Source: Halonatronomonas sp051745425 | Lineage (GTDB): Bacteria; Bacillota; Halanaerobiia; Halanaerobiales; Halarsenatibacteraceae | Length of the DNA stretch: 9,380 nucleotides | Direction: 5' to 3' | Assembly: GCA_051745425.1 (NCBI GenBank) | Contig: JBNJEB010000055.1 | Span: 1 to 9,380 of the forward strand | Shown: positions 1-5,728 of the stretch, one piece after another | How positions within the stretch are numbered: position 1 is the stretch's first letter | Layout: the number at the start of each line of letters is the position of its first letter | Notes under the pieces: generated by a model | Databases searched by the model: none | What the model was told of the DNA's origin: nothing | The model's input: the letters and a program-made list of their open reading frames with translations, nothing else | Made by a program: the position numbers and the translations under genes

Positions 1-87
1 AGCATCCTGAGAAGAAGAACAGGATGTCATTATAAAAGGTATTATCAAAATCATGACTATTAAAGCTGACCTTTTTAAAAATTTCAT
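1..87 (-). CDS. Lipoprotein, N-terminal fragment (runs off left edge)
   Basis: The first 29 codons of a gene whose remainder lies outside the window. It starts at ATG 87 with AAGGAG seven bases upstream (94-99). The peptide begins MKFLKRS, a basic n-region, followed by a hydrophobic stretch (LIVMILIIPFIM) and then T-S-C followed by a Ser-rich SSSQDA. This is a signal-peptidase-II lipobox with the lipidated Cys at residue 23. The product should therefore be exported and lipid-anchored. Its function cannot be read from 29 residues. Its transcript carries a GEMM-I riboswitch and terminator in the leader, so expression is expected to respond to cyclic-di-GMP. This fits a cell-surface, adhesion or envelope role, but that role is inference. 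Confidence 0.85.
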   Translation of the reverse strand, partial: MKFLKRSALIVMILIIPFIMTSCSSSQDA

Positions 88-112
88 TTTATCACTCCTT
101 AATGAAAGTCAA

Positions 113-146
113 ATAAAAATAAAAAAAACTACTCCGAAGAGTAGTT
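113..146 (-). terminator. Intrinsic terminator, expression platform of the riboswitch
   Basis: On the minus strand, an 8-bp perfect stem (AACTACTC / GAGTAGTT, 139-146 and 127-134) closes on a stable TTCG loop and runs directly into a long T tract (126 down to about 113). It lies between the riboswitch aptamer and the lipoprotein start codon, so it would act as the regulated terminator. The 3' arm contains GUAG, which could also pair with CUAC in the aptamer 3' strand (about 166-169). That would give a simple route to alternative structures. Confidence 0.92.
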
Positions 147-157
147 AAATAATTAAA

Positions 158-240
158 ATCCCTCCGGTAGCCGAACCACCCTGAATATGGGTTTCTAGCT
201 TTGCGAACCTGCCTTTCAACAGGTGTGCCTTTTTCTTAGG
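158..240 (-). ncRNA. GEMM-I cyclic-di-GMP riboswitch aptamer
   Basis: Read on the minus strand, this matches the GEMM-I (c-di-GMP-I) consensus in order. There is an AAGGCACACC entry strand. A first hairpin follows with stem CCTGTT/GGCAGG (208-223) closed by a GAAA tetraloop. Next is the hallmark CGCAAAGC (198-205), then a second helix starting GAAACCC and returning as GGGTGGTTCGGCTACCGG, the usual place of the tetraloop receptor. The position equivalent to Vc2 G20 (last G of AGGC) is G, which favours c-di-GMP over 3',3'-cGAMP (A in the selective variants). Family features are established knowledge. The alignment here was made by eye. It controls the lipoprotein gene through the terminator at 127-146; whether ligand turns it on or off cannot be told. 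Confidence 0.92.
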
Positions 241-259
241 TTATATTTTATTTGTGTTA

Positions 260-288
260 ATTATATTATGATTAATTAAAAATAACAA
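260..288 (-). promoter_or_regulatory. SigA-type promoter of riboswitch/lipoprotein transcript
   Basis: Minus strand: -35 TTGTTA (288-283), a 17-bp spacer, then a perfect -10 TATAAT (265-260). The predicted start near 253 lies just upstream of the aptamer, so the RNA would begin almost at the riboswitch. The position, spacing and perfect -10 make this convincing in spite of the AT-rich background. Confidence 0.75.
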
Positions 289-344
289 TAGGCTAAATGA
301 ATTAAATTAAATGATAATCTATAAAGATTCAGAGATTGTTCAAC

Positions 345-373
345 TTGACATTTCAATATAAGAAGAGTAATAT
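345..373 (+). promoter_or_regulatory. SigA-type promoter of antiporter-like gene
   Basis: Perfect -35 TTGACA (345-350), 17-bp spacer, -10 TAATAT (368-373, 4/6 match). The predicted start is near 380, giving a leader of about 70 nt before the ATG at 452. It diverges from the riboswitch promoter. The remainder of the gene-free stretch 88-451 holds the riboswitch, its terminator and these two promoters; the AT-rich leader 374-451 shows no further clear structure. Confidence 0.65.
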
Positions 374-451
374 TAAATGTGGAGAAAACAAAAAAACTAA
401 TATATTTATTAAAATTTGATATATTTATATGGAGGGAAGCAAAATTTAAAA

Positions 452-1936
452 ATGAATGATTATATTATTCTATTACCTATAATTTTTCCGCTTATTGGTG
501 CTTTACTAATAGTATTAACCAAAAGTTTTATGCCTGTTAAGATTGAAATGACTGATCGAATTAATGATTTTATTATTTTTGTTTCAACATTAATAACTTT
601 TGTTTTTTTAGCTGGATTTTATCCTTATGTAATTAATGCAGGAGAAACTTTCGAAATATCCTTTCCCAATTTATTAATGCTTGGAATTTCTTTTAAACTA
701 GATGCTTTATCATATTATATGATATTTATAGTAGCTTTTATCTGGTCTTTAATAATGTTATATTCTGTTGATTACATGCAAATGGATAGAGAAAGAACTA
801 GATTCCATTTTTTTACTTTATTAAATTTTTCAGGAGCAATGGCATTCTTTCTGGCCGGCGACTTATTAACTATGTTCTTATTTTTTGAAGCTTTAACTGT
901 ATTTTCATATGCACTTGTTGCACATGATGAAACTATAAAAGCTATTAAAGCTGCTAATCGTTATATTTTCTTAAGTCTTATCGGAGGACTTGGTATTCTT
1001 TCAGCTTTAGTTATAATTTATACTCATTCTGGCACTTTAACTTTTGCTGATGTAGCCTATATTACTGAAGCATCTCCAATACTTGGTTTTGCTTTTTTTA
1101 TAAGCATTTTGAGTTTTGGCATAAAAGCCGGGATATTTCCCTTTCATATCTGGTTACCAATTGCCCATCCAACAGCACCATCACCTGCAAGTGCCATTTT
1201 ATCAGGTATTATGATAAAGACAGGTGCTTTTGGAATGATGAGAATTATGTATAACATGTACGACATTAATATGATAAGAGAACAAAACTGGCATATTTAC
1301 TTATTAATTATTGCAGGAATCACAATTATCTTAGGATCTTTAGGAGCTGTCTTTGAATTTGATATTAAAAGGCGTTTAGCTTATTCTAGCATCGGACAAA
1401 TTGGATATATCATGTTAGGTATGGCTCTCTTAAATTATAATGGTCTTCTTGGAGATGTTTTCCATCTCACTGCTCATGCAGTTATGAAGTCCTGTCTCTT
1501 CCTGGCAGCAGGAGCTATAATACATAAAACAGGAGAAAGAGATATTAGAAAAATGGGTGGCCTTGGAAAAATGATGCCGATTACAATGTTATCATTTACC
1601 CTGGCAGCTCTAGCCATGATTGGTTTACCGCCTCTAACAGGTTTTATAACTAAGTGGGAATTATCTTTAGGGGCTATTAGGTCTGGACAGCCCTATTATA
1701 TAATTCTCTTATTAACAAGTAGTCTTTTAAACTTAGTTTATTATTCACCTATTATAATCTCAGCATTCTTTAAAGAAAGTGTTAGTGATAAAATTAAAGA
1801 TTATAGAGATGAAACATCCTGGAGAATGCTAGTGCCGATCTTTGTTTTAGCTATATCCACAATAGTTTTTGATATCATACCTGCCAATATCCCACTGGAA
1901 ATGGCCAGGAGAGCAACGGAACTTTTATTTAATTAA
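452..1936 (+). CDS. Proton-conducting antiporter-like membrane subunit (MrpD/NuoN/HyfB family), orphan
   Basis: A 494-residue polytopic membrane protein of the NuoL/M/N-MrpA/D superfamily, which moves H+ or Na+ across the membrane. The key charged residues are all present: the TM5 Glu (E146, in LFFEALTVFSY), the TM7 Lys (K225, in FGIKAGIFPFHIWLP), the K/H-rich region DIKRRLAYSS (K306), the HAVMK motif (H342, K346) and the TM12 Lys in GFITKWE (K401). The loop HPTAPSPASAILSGIMIKTGAFG resembles hydrogenase-4/HyfB- and MrpD-like members. The length fits a single antiporter subunit without the NuoL lateral helix. I use ATG 452; an in-frame TTG at 416 lacks an SD, whereas GGAGGG (431-436) lies unusually far (15 nt) from the ATG. 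No other Mrp, Nuo or hydrogenase gene is adjacent: the flanking genes point the other way. The exact subfamily and ion are not determined. Confidence 0.88.
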   Translation: MNDYIILLPIIFPLIGALLIVLTKSFMPVKIEMTDRINDFIIFVSTLITFVFLAGFYPYVINAGETFEISFPNLLMLGISFKLDALSYYMIFIVAFIWSLIMLYSVDYMQMDRERTRFHFFTLLNFSGAMAFFLAGDLLTMFLFFEALTVFSYALVAHDETIKAIKAANRYIFLSLIGGLGILSALVIIYTHSGTLTFADVAYITEASPILGFAFFISILSFGIKAGIFPFHIWLPIAHPTAPSPASAILSGIMIKTGAFGMMRIMYNMYDINMIREQNWHIYLLIIAGITIILGSLGAVFEFDIKRRLAYSSIGQIGYIMLGMALLNYNGLLGDVFHLTAHAVMKSCLFLAAGAIIHKTGERDIRKMGGLGKMMPITMLSFTLAALAMIGLPPLTGFITKWELSLGAIRSGQPYYIILLLTSSLLNLVYYSPIIISAFFKESVSDKIKDYRDETSWRMLVPIFVLAISTIVFDIIPANIPLEMARRATELLFN

Positions 1937-1938
1937 TT

Positions 1939-3552
1939 TTATAATATATCTTTAACTATTAAGTTCATATAGGTTTTGCCTCTAAAAGTAGTCCATTCTG
2001 GCTGGTAAAGTAGATCGGCAGAACCTGGAGTAATTCGTTCAAATTTATCGGCCAGATGGAAGGCTATGCTTTCAATGTCATTAGAATAAAATTTTAGATG
2101 ACTGTCTTTAATAAGATTCGGATTATCTATTCTAACATTCTCTGATAAAAAAATGGGATGTCTGTTCTTGTAACCAAAAGGAGCAAGCTTATAGAGATCA
2201 TCAATAAAACTTGGATTTATTTTATCTATATCAAGTTTGAGATCATAAGTCTCTTTTTGATATTCAATGCCCTCTGCAAGTTGATTTATCCTTTCAAAAA
2301 AACTTCTAAAATTTCCAGCTTTTAATTTTATACCGGCGGCCAGCTTATGGCCTCCGGTTTTTTCTAATAAACCTTCCTGCTGACATCTTTTCAAGTTTTG
2401 ATAAATATCAAATGGCTCTATACTTCTAGCACTTCCCTTTAAAGACTGGCTATCAATAACTATAGCTGTTTTATTATATTTACTGGAAAGCTTGCCGGCA
2501 ATTAGTCCGACTAAGCCTCTTAAAATTTTACCTTTAACTAAAATAACATTTAACTCTGGCTTAATTTTCTTATCAACTATTTCCATTATTCTATCTGTCA
2601 ATTCTTTCCGTTTCTCATTATTTGAGATTAGTTGATGAGCAAGTTGATTTAAATTTTGAGCAGGTTTTCTTTCTTCATATAACAATAAATCAAGCACAGG
2701 TTCAGGGGATCCTAATCTTCCAGTTGCATTAATAGCTGGACCTATCAGATAGCCTAAATCAGATGCAGTTATAGATTCACTGGATGAACATAAATAAGAG
2801 ATTAGTTTTTCCAGACCAGGATTAATCTCGCCTGAATGAAAGTATTCAAGCCCGGCTGCAACTATATATCTATTTTCACCTACTAGAGGAACAACATCTG
2901 CCACAGTAGATAAAGTTACAAGGTCAAGGACTTCTGTGAATGCTTCTCCTAATAAAGCCTGAGCAACCCTCCAGGTTATTCCTCCTCCAGAAAATTCTCT
3001 AAAATTATAACTTTTATTTTCTACTTTTAGATTTATAAAATTATTTCCAAGAATTTTTAAACTCTCTGGATCATCATTTTTATGATGATCTATTACTATT
3101 ACTTCAATATCATTCTTTTTCAATTCTTTTATCTCTAGCTGATTAGAGATTCCGCAGTCAACTGTTATAACAAGCGAAGGTCTTAGCTCATTTTTTATTA
3201 TTTCAACAGACTCATCTGAAAGTCCATATTCGTCCCGATATCTATCTCCATTTAATATCTTAATATTAGCTTTTGAATCATATCTCTTTATTGCTTTATA
3301 CAGGATAGCAGCTGATGTCAGACCATCACAATCAAAGTCACAAAAAATAACTATTGATCCATTTTCTATATGTTCTTTCATCAAACCAGTAACATTATCT
3401 ATGTTAGGAATATCACTGTAAGATTGGAGTTTATCTAGTGAGGGGTTTAAAAAATCAACTATCTTATCCTCTGTATTAATACCTCTCTGTTCTAAAATTT
3501 TACTTATATTTTCATCTAAATTATATGATTTTGCAATCTCTTGATAATTCAT
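1939..3552 (-). CDS. recJ: RecJ-family single-stranded-DNA exonuclease (DHH/DHHA1)
   Basis: A 537-residue DHH-superfamily protein, predicted to be a 5'-3' single-strand DNA exonuclease in recombination and mismatch or base-excision repair. The catalytic metal motifs are visible: DFDCDG (D72, D74, D76), TVDCG (D132), the DHH triad (D155-H156-H157) and TVADVVPL (D219). GPAINATGRLG and the NNEKR segment follow, then the DHHA1 part with GSARS (373-377) and GGHKLAAG (400-407), and a C-terminal OB-like region around APFGYKNRHPIF. The start is ATG 3552 with GGAGG five bases upstream. The alternative TTG at 3564 overlaps that SD and is rejected. It is shorter than E. coli RecJ (about 577) and much shorter than Bacillus-type RecJ with its extra C-terminal domain. 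Some motifs deviate from typical RecJ (GPAINATGR for GPRINAAGR), so it could be a divergent paralogue. It is monocistronic and converges on the upstream plus-strand gene with only 2 bp between stops. Confidence 0.88.
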   Translation of the reverse strand: MNYQEIAKSYNLDENISKILEQRGINTEDKIVDFLNPSLDKLQSYSDIPNIDNVTGLMKEHIENGSIVIFCDFDCDGLTSAAILYKAIKRYDSKANIKILNGDRYRDEYGLSDESVEIIKNELRPSLVITVDCGISNQLEIKELKKNDIEVIVIDHHKNDDPESLKILGNNFINLKVENKSYNFREFSGGGITWRVAQALLGEAFTEVLDLVTLSTVADVVPLVGENRYIVAAGLEYFHSGEINPGLEKLISYLCSSSESITASDLGYLIGPAINATGRLGSPEPVLDLLLYEERKPAQNLNQLAHQLISNNEKRKELTDRIMEIVDKKIKPELNVILVKGKILRGLVGLIAGKLSSKYNKTAIVIDSQSLKGSARSIEPFDIYQNLKRCQQEGLLEKTGGHKLAAGIKLKAGNFRSFFERINQLAEGIEYQKETYDLKLDIDKINPSFIDDLYKLAPFGYKNRHPIFLSENVRIDNPNLIKDSHLKFYSNDIESIAFHLADKFERITPGSADLLYQPEWTTFRGKTYMNLIVKDIL

Positions 3553-3591
3553 ATTTGCCTCCAATTGATAAAAATTTAGTTCTATTAATAT

Positions 3592-3620
3592 AATATATCA
3601 TCTACTATTCTAATTATCAA
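3592..3620 (-). promoter_or_regulatory. SigA-type promoter of recJ
   Basis: Minus strand: -35 TTGATA (3620-3615, 5/6), 17-bp spacer, -10 TATATT (3597-3592, 5/6). The predicted start is near 3585, a leader of about 33 nt. Its -35 lies 12 bp from the -35 of the divergent phosphate operon promoter, so the two could interfere or share a regulator. Confidence 0.65.
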
Positions 3621-3632
3621 AGCAAGTTAAGC

Positions 3633-3662
3633 TTGACAAATAAATAATTCTTATAGTATAAT
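3633..3662 (+). promoter_or_regulatory. SigA-type promoter of DUF47-PiT phosphate operon
   Basis: Perfect -35 TTGACA (3633-3638) and perfect -10 TATAAT (3657-3662) with an 18-bp spacer: the strongest consensus promoter in the window. The predicted start is near 3669, giving a leader of about 139 nt before the DUF47 ATG. I see no convincing PhoP-box repeat upstream. Confidence 0.82.
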
Positions 3663-3689
3663 TTTAGCAAGTAAATTGTTAAAAAATTA

Positions 3690-3758
3690 AGAAATTTGAT
3701 CTGGGTTTTAAAGCACCCTTTTTGAGCAGTGAATTCAGCAGGGGATTTCTGTATCAAA
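3690..3758 (+). other. Possible structured leader of phosphate operon
   Basis: The 5' untranslated region can form several helices. GGGT/ACCC (3703-3706 with 3715-3718) makes a local hairpin. AGAAAT (3690-3695) can pair with ATTTCT (3745-3750), and TTTGAT (3695-3700) with ATCAAA (3753-3758). The last two cross, so they are either alternatives or a pseudoknot. AGCAG occurs twice (3725-3729, 3737-3741), flanking the palindrome TGAATTCA. A T-rich stretch (3763-3773) follows. I recognise no known riboswitch class. AT-rich sequence readily yields 6-bp matches by chance. Confidence 0.3.
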
Positions 3759-3807
3759 AAGGTTTTTATTTTTAATATAAAACATAAATAACTGGAGGTA
3801 AAAAAAT

Positions 3808-4458
3808 ATGGCAAAATTATTTGGAGGATTTGATAAACTTGAGTCAGATTTTGACGATTTTGCTGATATGGTTGAAGTCTGCATGACAAAATCATTAGAA
3901 GCATTATTTCTTTATTTAAAAGAAGGAGAAAGCCAAAAAGTTAAAGAACTTACTGAAATGGTTCATGAATATGAGAGTAAAGCTGATGAAAAAAGGCGAA
4001 AAATCATCACCAGTATTTTAAATGGCAGTTTAATGCCCCATACCAGAAGTGATATGTTAAATTTAATAGAATCTATTGATGATATAGCAGATTTTTCAGA
4101 AGATATCATAGATGAAATTATCTTTTTAGGATTAAAATTTGAATATCTTGATATAGAAAAAGGAAAAGAGATGGAAGAATTGCTTTTAGAACAATATAGT
4201 AAATTGACTAAAGGCTTAAACCTTCTTTTTACAGACATGGACCAGGCTTTAGTCTATGCTCATCAGCTTGAAGAGATTGAGTCCAGGCTCGATGATATAG
4301 AAGAAGAACTAATTAGAAATGTTGGACAAAATGAAGAATTAGATACAGCCAGCAAACTTTCTCATCGTAACCTAATCAAAAACATTTCTGATCTGGCAGA
4401 TATTATTGAAAAAGTTGGAGATGTAATAGAGATAATAATTTCTGTACGCCGGGGTTAG
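3808..4458 (+). CDS. DUF47 / PhoU-like phosphate transport accessory protein
   Basis: A 216-residue, highly charged, all-helical cytoplasmic protein of the DUF47 (TIGR00153, PhoU-like) family, which is usually encoded directly upstream of PiT phosphate permeases and thought to regulate them. Family signature residues are seen in the second helix and its loop: E56-x3-D60 and the RR pair (63-64) of ESKADEKRRKI, then GSLMPHTRSDM (P77, R80) and the aspartates of SIDDIADFSEDI (91-99), which in PhoU folds bind metal. The start is ATG 3808 with GGAGG (3794-3798) nine bases upstream. The stop lies 24 bp before the PiT start, so the two form an operon driven by the promoter at 3633-3662. Family and context are strong; the precise biochemical role is not settled. 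Confidence 0.92.
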   Translation: MAKLFGGFDKLESDFDDFADMVEVCMTKSLEALFLYLKEGESQKVKELTEMVHEYESKADEKRRKIITSILNGSLMPHTRSDMLNLIESIDDIADFSEDIIDEIIFLGLKFEYLDIEKGKEMEELLLEQYSKLTKGLNLLFTDMDQALVYAHQLEEIESRLDDIEEELIRNVGQNEELDTASKLSHRNLIKNISDLADIIEKVGDVIEIIISVRRG

Positions 4459-4482
4459 AATAGTTGAGAAAGGAGACATTTT

Positions 4483-5403
4483 ATGTGGTATCTTTTATCT
4501 GGTATATATCTTGGAGGAACTCTTGGCGCAAATGACGCAGCCAATATTTTTGGAACAGCTGTAGTTACCAGGGCTGTCAAATTTAAAACTGCCGTGATTT
4601 TAAGTATAGTATTTGTCATCATCGGCTCTGGCCTGGAGGGAGCTGGAGGGATGGAGACACTTGGCAGACTGGCCGACCAGACACTTTTGACTGCTTTTTT
4701 AAGTTCTCTTGCTGCTGCCCTGACTGTATCTTTAATGACGGTGCTAGAATTACCTGTTTCTACCTCACAGGCTGTAGTCGGAGCAATAATTGGCGGCAAC
4801 TTCTTGACAGGAACTGTTGATTTTACTCCACTTATACCAATTGTCTCTGCCTGGTTTTTTACTCCAATTGGAGCCTTACTTATCTCTTATATATTATATA
4901 AGTTGTACACTTCATTTATTCAACAAAAAATTAATAGCCTAAAATATTTTGAGACATTTGTAAAAGTAGGTCTAATCCTATCAGGAATTTATGGAGCCTA
5001 TTCATTAGGAGCCAATAATGTTGCCAATGTTATAGGCGTTTTTGTTGAAGCTGGTATGTTTGAACCGCAAATTGGTGGTATCATTGGTGGTATGGCCATT
5101 GGACTTGGAATCTTTTTCAGCAGAGGAGTTATGGAAACTATCGGCAGAAGAATTACTGCCCTAACTCCACTGACAGCATTAATTACAGTTGTAGCCCATT
5201 CAATAACATTATATATCTTTGCCAGAATTGGAATACCAGTCTCATCTTCCCAGGCCATAGTTGGTGCAGTCTTAGGTATCGGTCTGGTTAAAGGCACAAA
5301 TATGATGGATTTTGAAATTGCTAAAAAAATCCTGTTTGGCTGGATAGGAACTCCATCAATAGCATTTTTTATTGGCATGGTCTTAAATTTAATCTTTTTG
5401 TAA
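4483..5403 (+). CDS. pit: PiT-family inorganic phosphate permease
   Basis: A 306-residue integral membrane protein of the PHO4/PiT family (cation-coupled low-affinity phosphate uptake). The family's internal duplication is plain. GANDAAN (15-21) and LPVSTSQAVVGAIIG (90-104) in the N-half are mirrored by GANNVAN (176-182) and IPVSSSQAIVGAVLG (251-265) in the C-half. The protein is compact, lacking the long central hydrophilic loop of larger PiTs. The second signature reads GANN rather than GAND, a variant that I believe also occurs in some prokaryotic PiTs. ATG 4483 has AGGAG (4471-4475) seven bases upstream. It is translated with the upstream DUF47 partner. Whether H+ or Na+ is coupled cannot be read here; metal-phosphate or sulfate transport by related proteins is a less likely alternative. 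Confidence 0.94.
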   Translation: MWYLLSGIYLGGTLGANDAANIFGTAVVTRAVKFKTAVILSIVFVIIGSGLEGAGGMETLGRLADQTLLTAFLSSLAAALTVSLMTVLELPVSTSQAVVGAIIGGNFLTGTVDFTPLIPIVSAWFFTPIGALLISYILYKLYTSFIQQKINSLKYFETFVKVGLILSGIYGAYSLGANNVANVIGVFVEAGMFEPQIGGIIGGMAIGLGIFFSRGVMETIGRRITALTPLTALITVVAHSITLYIFARIGIPVSSSQAIVGAVLGIGLVKGTNMMDFEIAKKILFGWIGTPSIAFFIGMVLNLIFL

Positions 5404-5427
5404 TTTAGCAAACTTCTTGCTAAATTA
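5401..5427 (+). other. 11-bp hairpin overlapping pit stop codon
   Basis: A perfect inverted repeat, TAATTTAGCAA (5401-5411) and TTGCTAAATTA (5417-5427), with a 5-nt loop. The pit stop codon TAA forms its first three bases. Neither strand has a T tract after it, so it is not a standard terminator. It could protect the mRNA 3' end or be a protein-binding palindrome. Confidence 0.5.
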
Positions 5428-5445
5428 TAAAGTAAATGTTATAAT
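5417..5445 (+). promoter_or_regulatory. Candidate promoter just upstream of terminator
   Basis: TTGCTA (5417-5422, 4/6), 17-bp spacer, perfect TATAAT (5440-5445). A start near 5452 would give a transcript of only about 50 nt ending at the terminator at 5470-5500. The -35 sits in the 3' arm of the 5401-5427 hairpin. ATGTTA...TAACAT (5436-5453) also forms a small inverted repeat over the -10. A chance match in AT-rich DNA is a real possibility. Confidence 0.3.
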
Positions 5446-5469
5446 ATTAACATCAGTAATTTTCATTTG

Positions 5470-5500
5470 CCCCACTTGCACCCTCAAGTGGGGTTTTTTT
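5470..5500 (+). terminator. Strong intrinsic terminator of DUF47-pit operon
   Basis: A 9-bp perfect GC-rich stem, CCCCACTTG / CAAGTGGGG (5470-5478 and 5485-5493), with loop CACCCT and a run of seven T's (5494-5500). It works in the plus direction only: on the minus strand the stem is followed by CAAATGAAAA, with no T tract. The T run overlaps the stop codon of the convergent DUF3006 gene. Confidence 0.95.
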
Positions 5501-5711
5501 ATTTATTTTTCAATTTTTCTATGAGCCCTCTAACTCTTTTTCTGGCTTCTTCAGTCTCATTAATCTCTCTTTTAAAGTCAACTAAAAGAATATCACCTTC
5601 ACCTGTTTCTGACGGTAGATAATCAACCGGGATTTCACAACTATATTCTTCTGCTGGTCTAATTAATAAGACAGCAATCCCATTTTCAATCCTATCAACT
5701 GTTACTTTCAT
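5499..5711 (-). CDS. DUF3006 family small protein
   Basis: A 70-residue protein starting MKVTVDRIENGIAVLL, a typical DUF3006 opening (a small beta-rich domain, 'VDRIEG..AVLL..' pattern), then EEYSCEIPVDYLP and a charged C-terminal helix ending in Lys-rich LIEKLKNK. The start is ATG 5711 with GGAG nine bases upstream. A longer reading from 5753 would overlap the neighbouring gene and lacks an SD. It lies 17 bp downstream of the metallo-hydrolase gene in the same direction. DUF3006 genes are commonly found next to ComEC-type metallo-beta-lactamase genes in Firmicutes (from memory), suggesting a shared role. The biochemical function is unknown. It has no signal peptide, so it appears cytoplasmic although its partner is exported. 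Confidence 0.85.
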   Translation of the reverse strand: MKVTVDRIENGIAVLLIRPAEEYSCEIPVDYLPSETGEGDILLVDFKREINETEEARKRVRGLIEKLKNK

Positions 5712-5728
5712 AGTAAACAACTCCTGAA

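Noticed and set aside
377..400. Seven-codon ATG ORF before the antiporter-like gene
   Set aside because: No SD, and it begins before the predicted transcription start near 380, so it is unlikely to be translated.
3617..3904. 95-codon open frame on the minus strand
   Set aside because: It covers the strong promoter, leader and start of the DUF47 gene, has low-complexity composition and no SD, and shows no family-like motif.
3963..4238. 91-codon minus-strand open frame inside the DUF47 gene
   Set aside because: Antisense shadow of a well-supported coding frame; Ser/Ile/Phe-rich translation with no motif.
4455..4799. 114-codon minus-strand open frame opposite the 5' part of pit
   Set aside because: Antisense shadow of a conserved PiT domain; no RBS or recognisable protein.
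4998..5411. 137-codon minus-strand open frame opposite the 3' half of pit
   Set aside because: Antisense shadow; it begins within the hairpin and has a Pro/Ile-rich composition mirroring the membrane protein.
5470..5493. Hairpin as a bidirectional terminator also serving DUF3006
   Set aside because: On the minus strand the stem is followed by CAAATGAAAA, not a T tract; only the plus direction fits.
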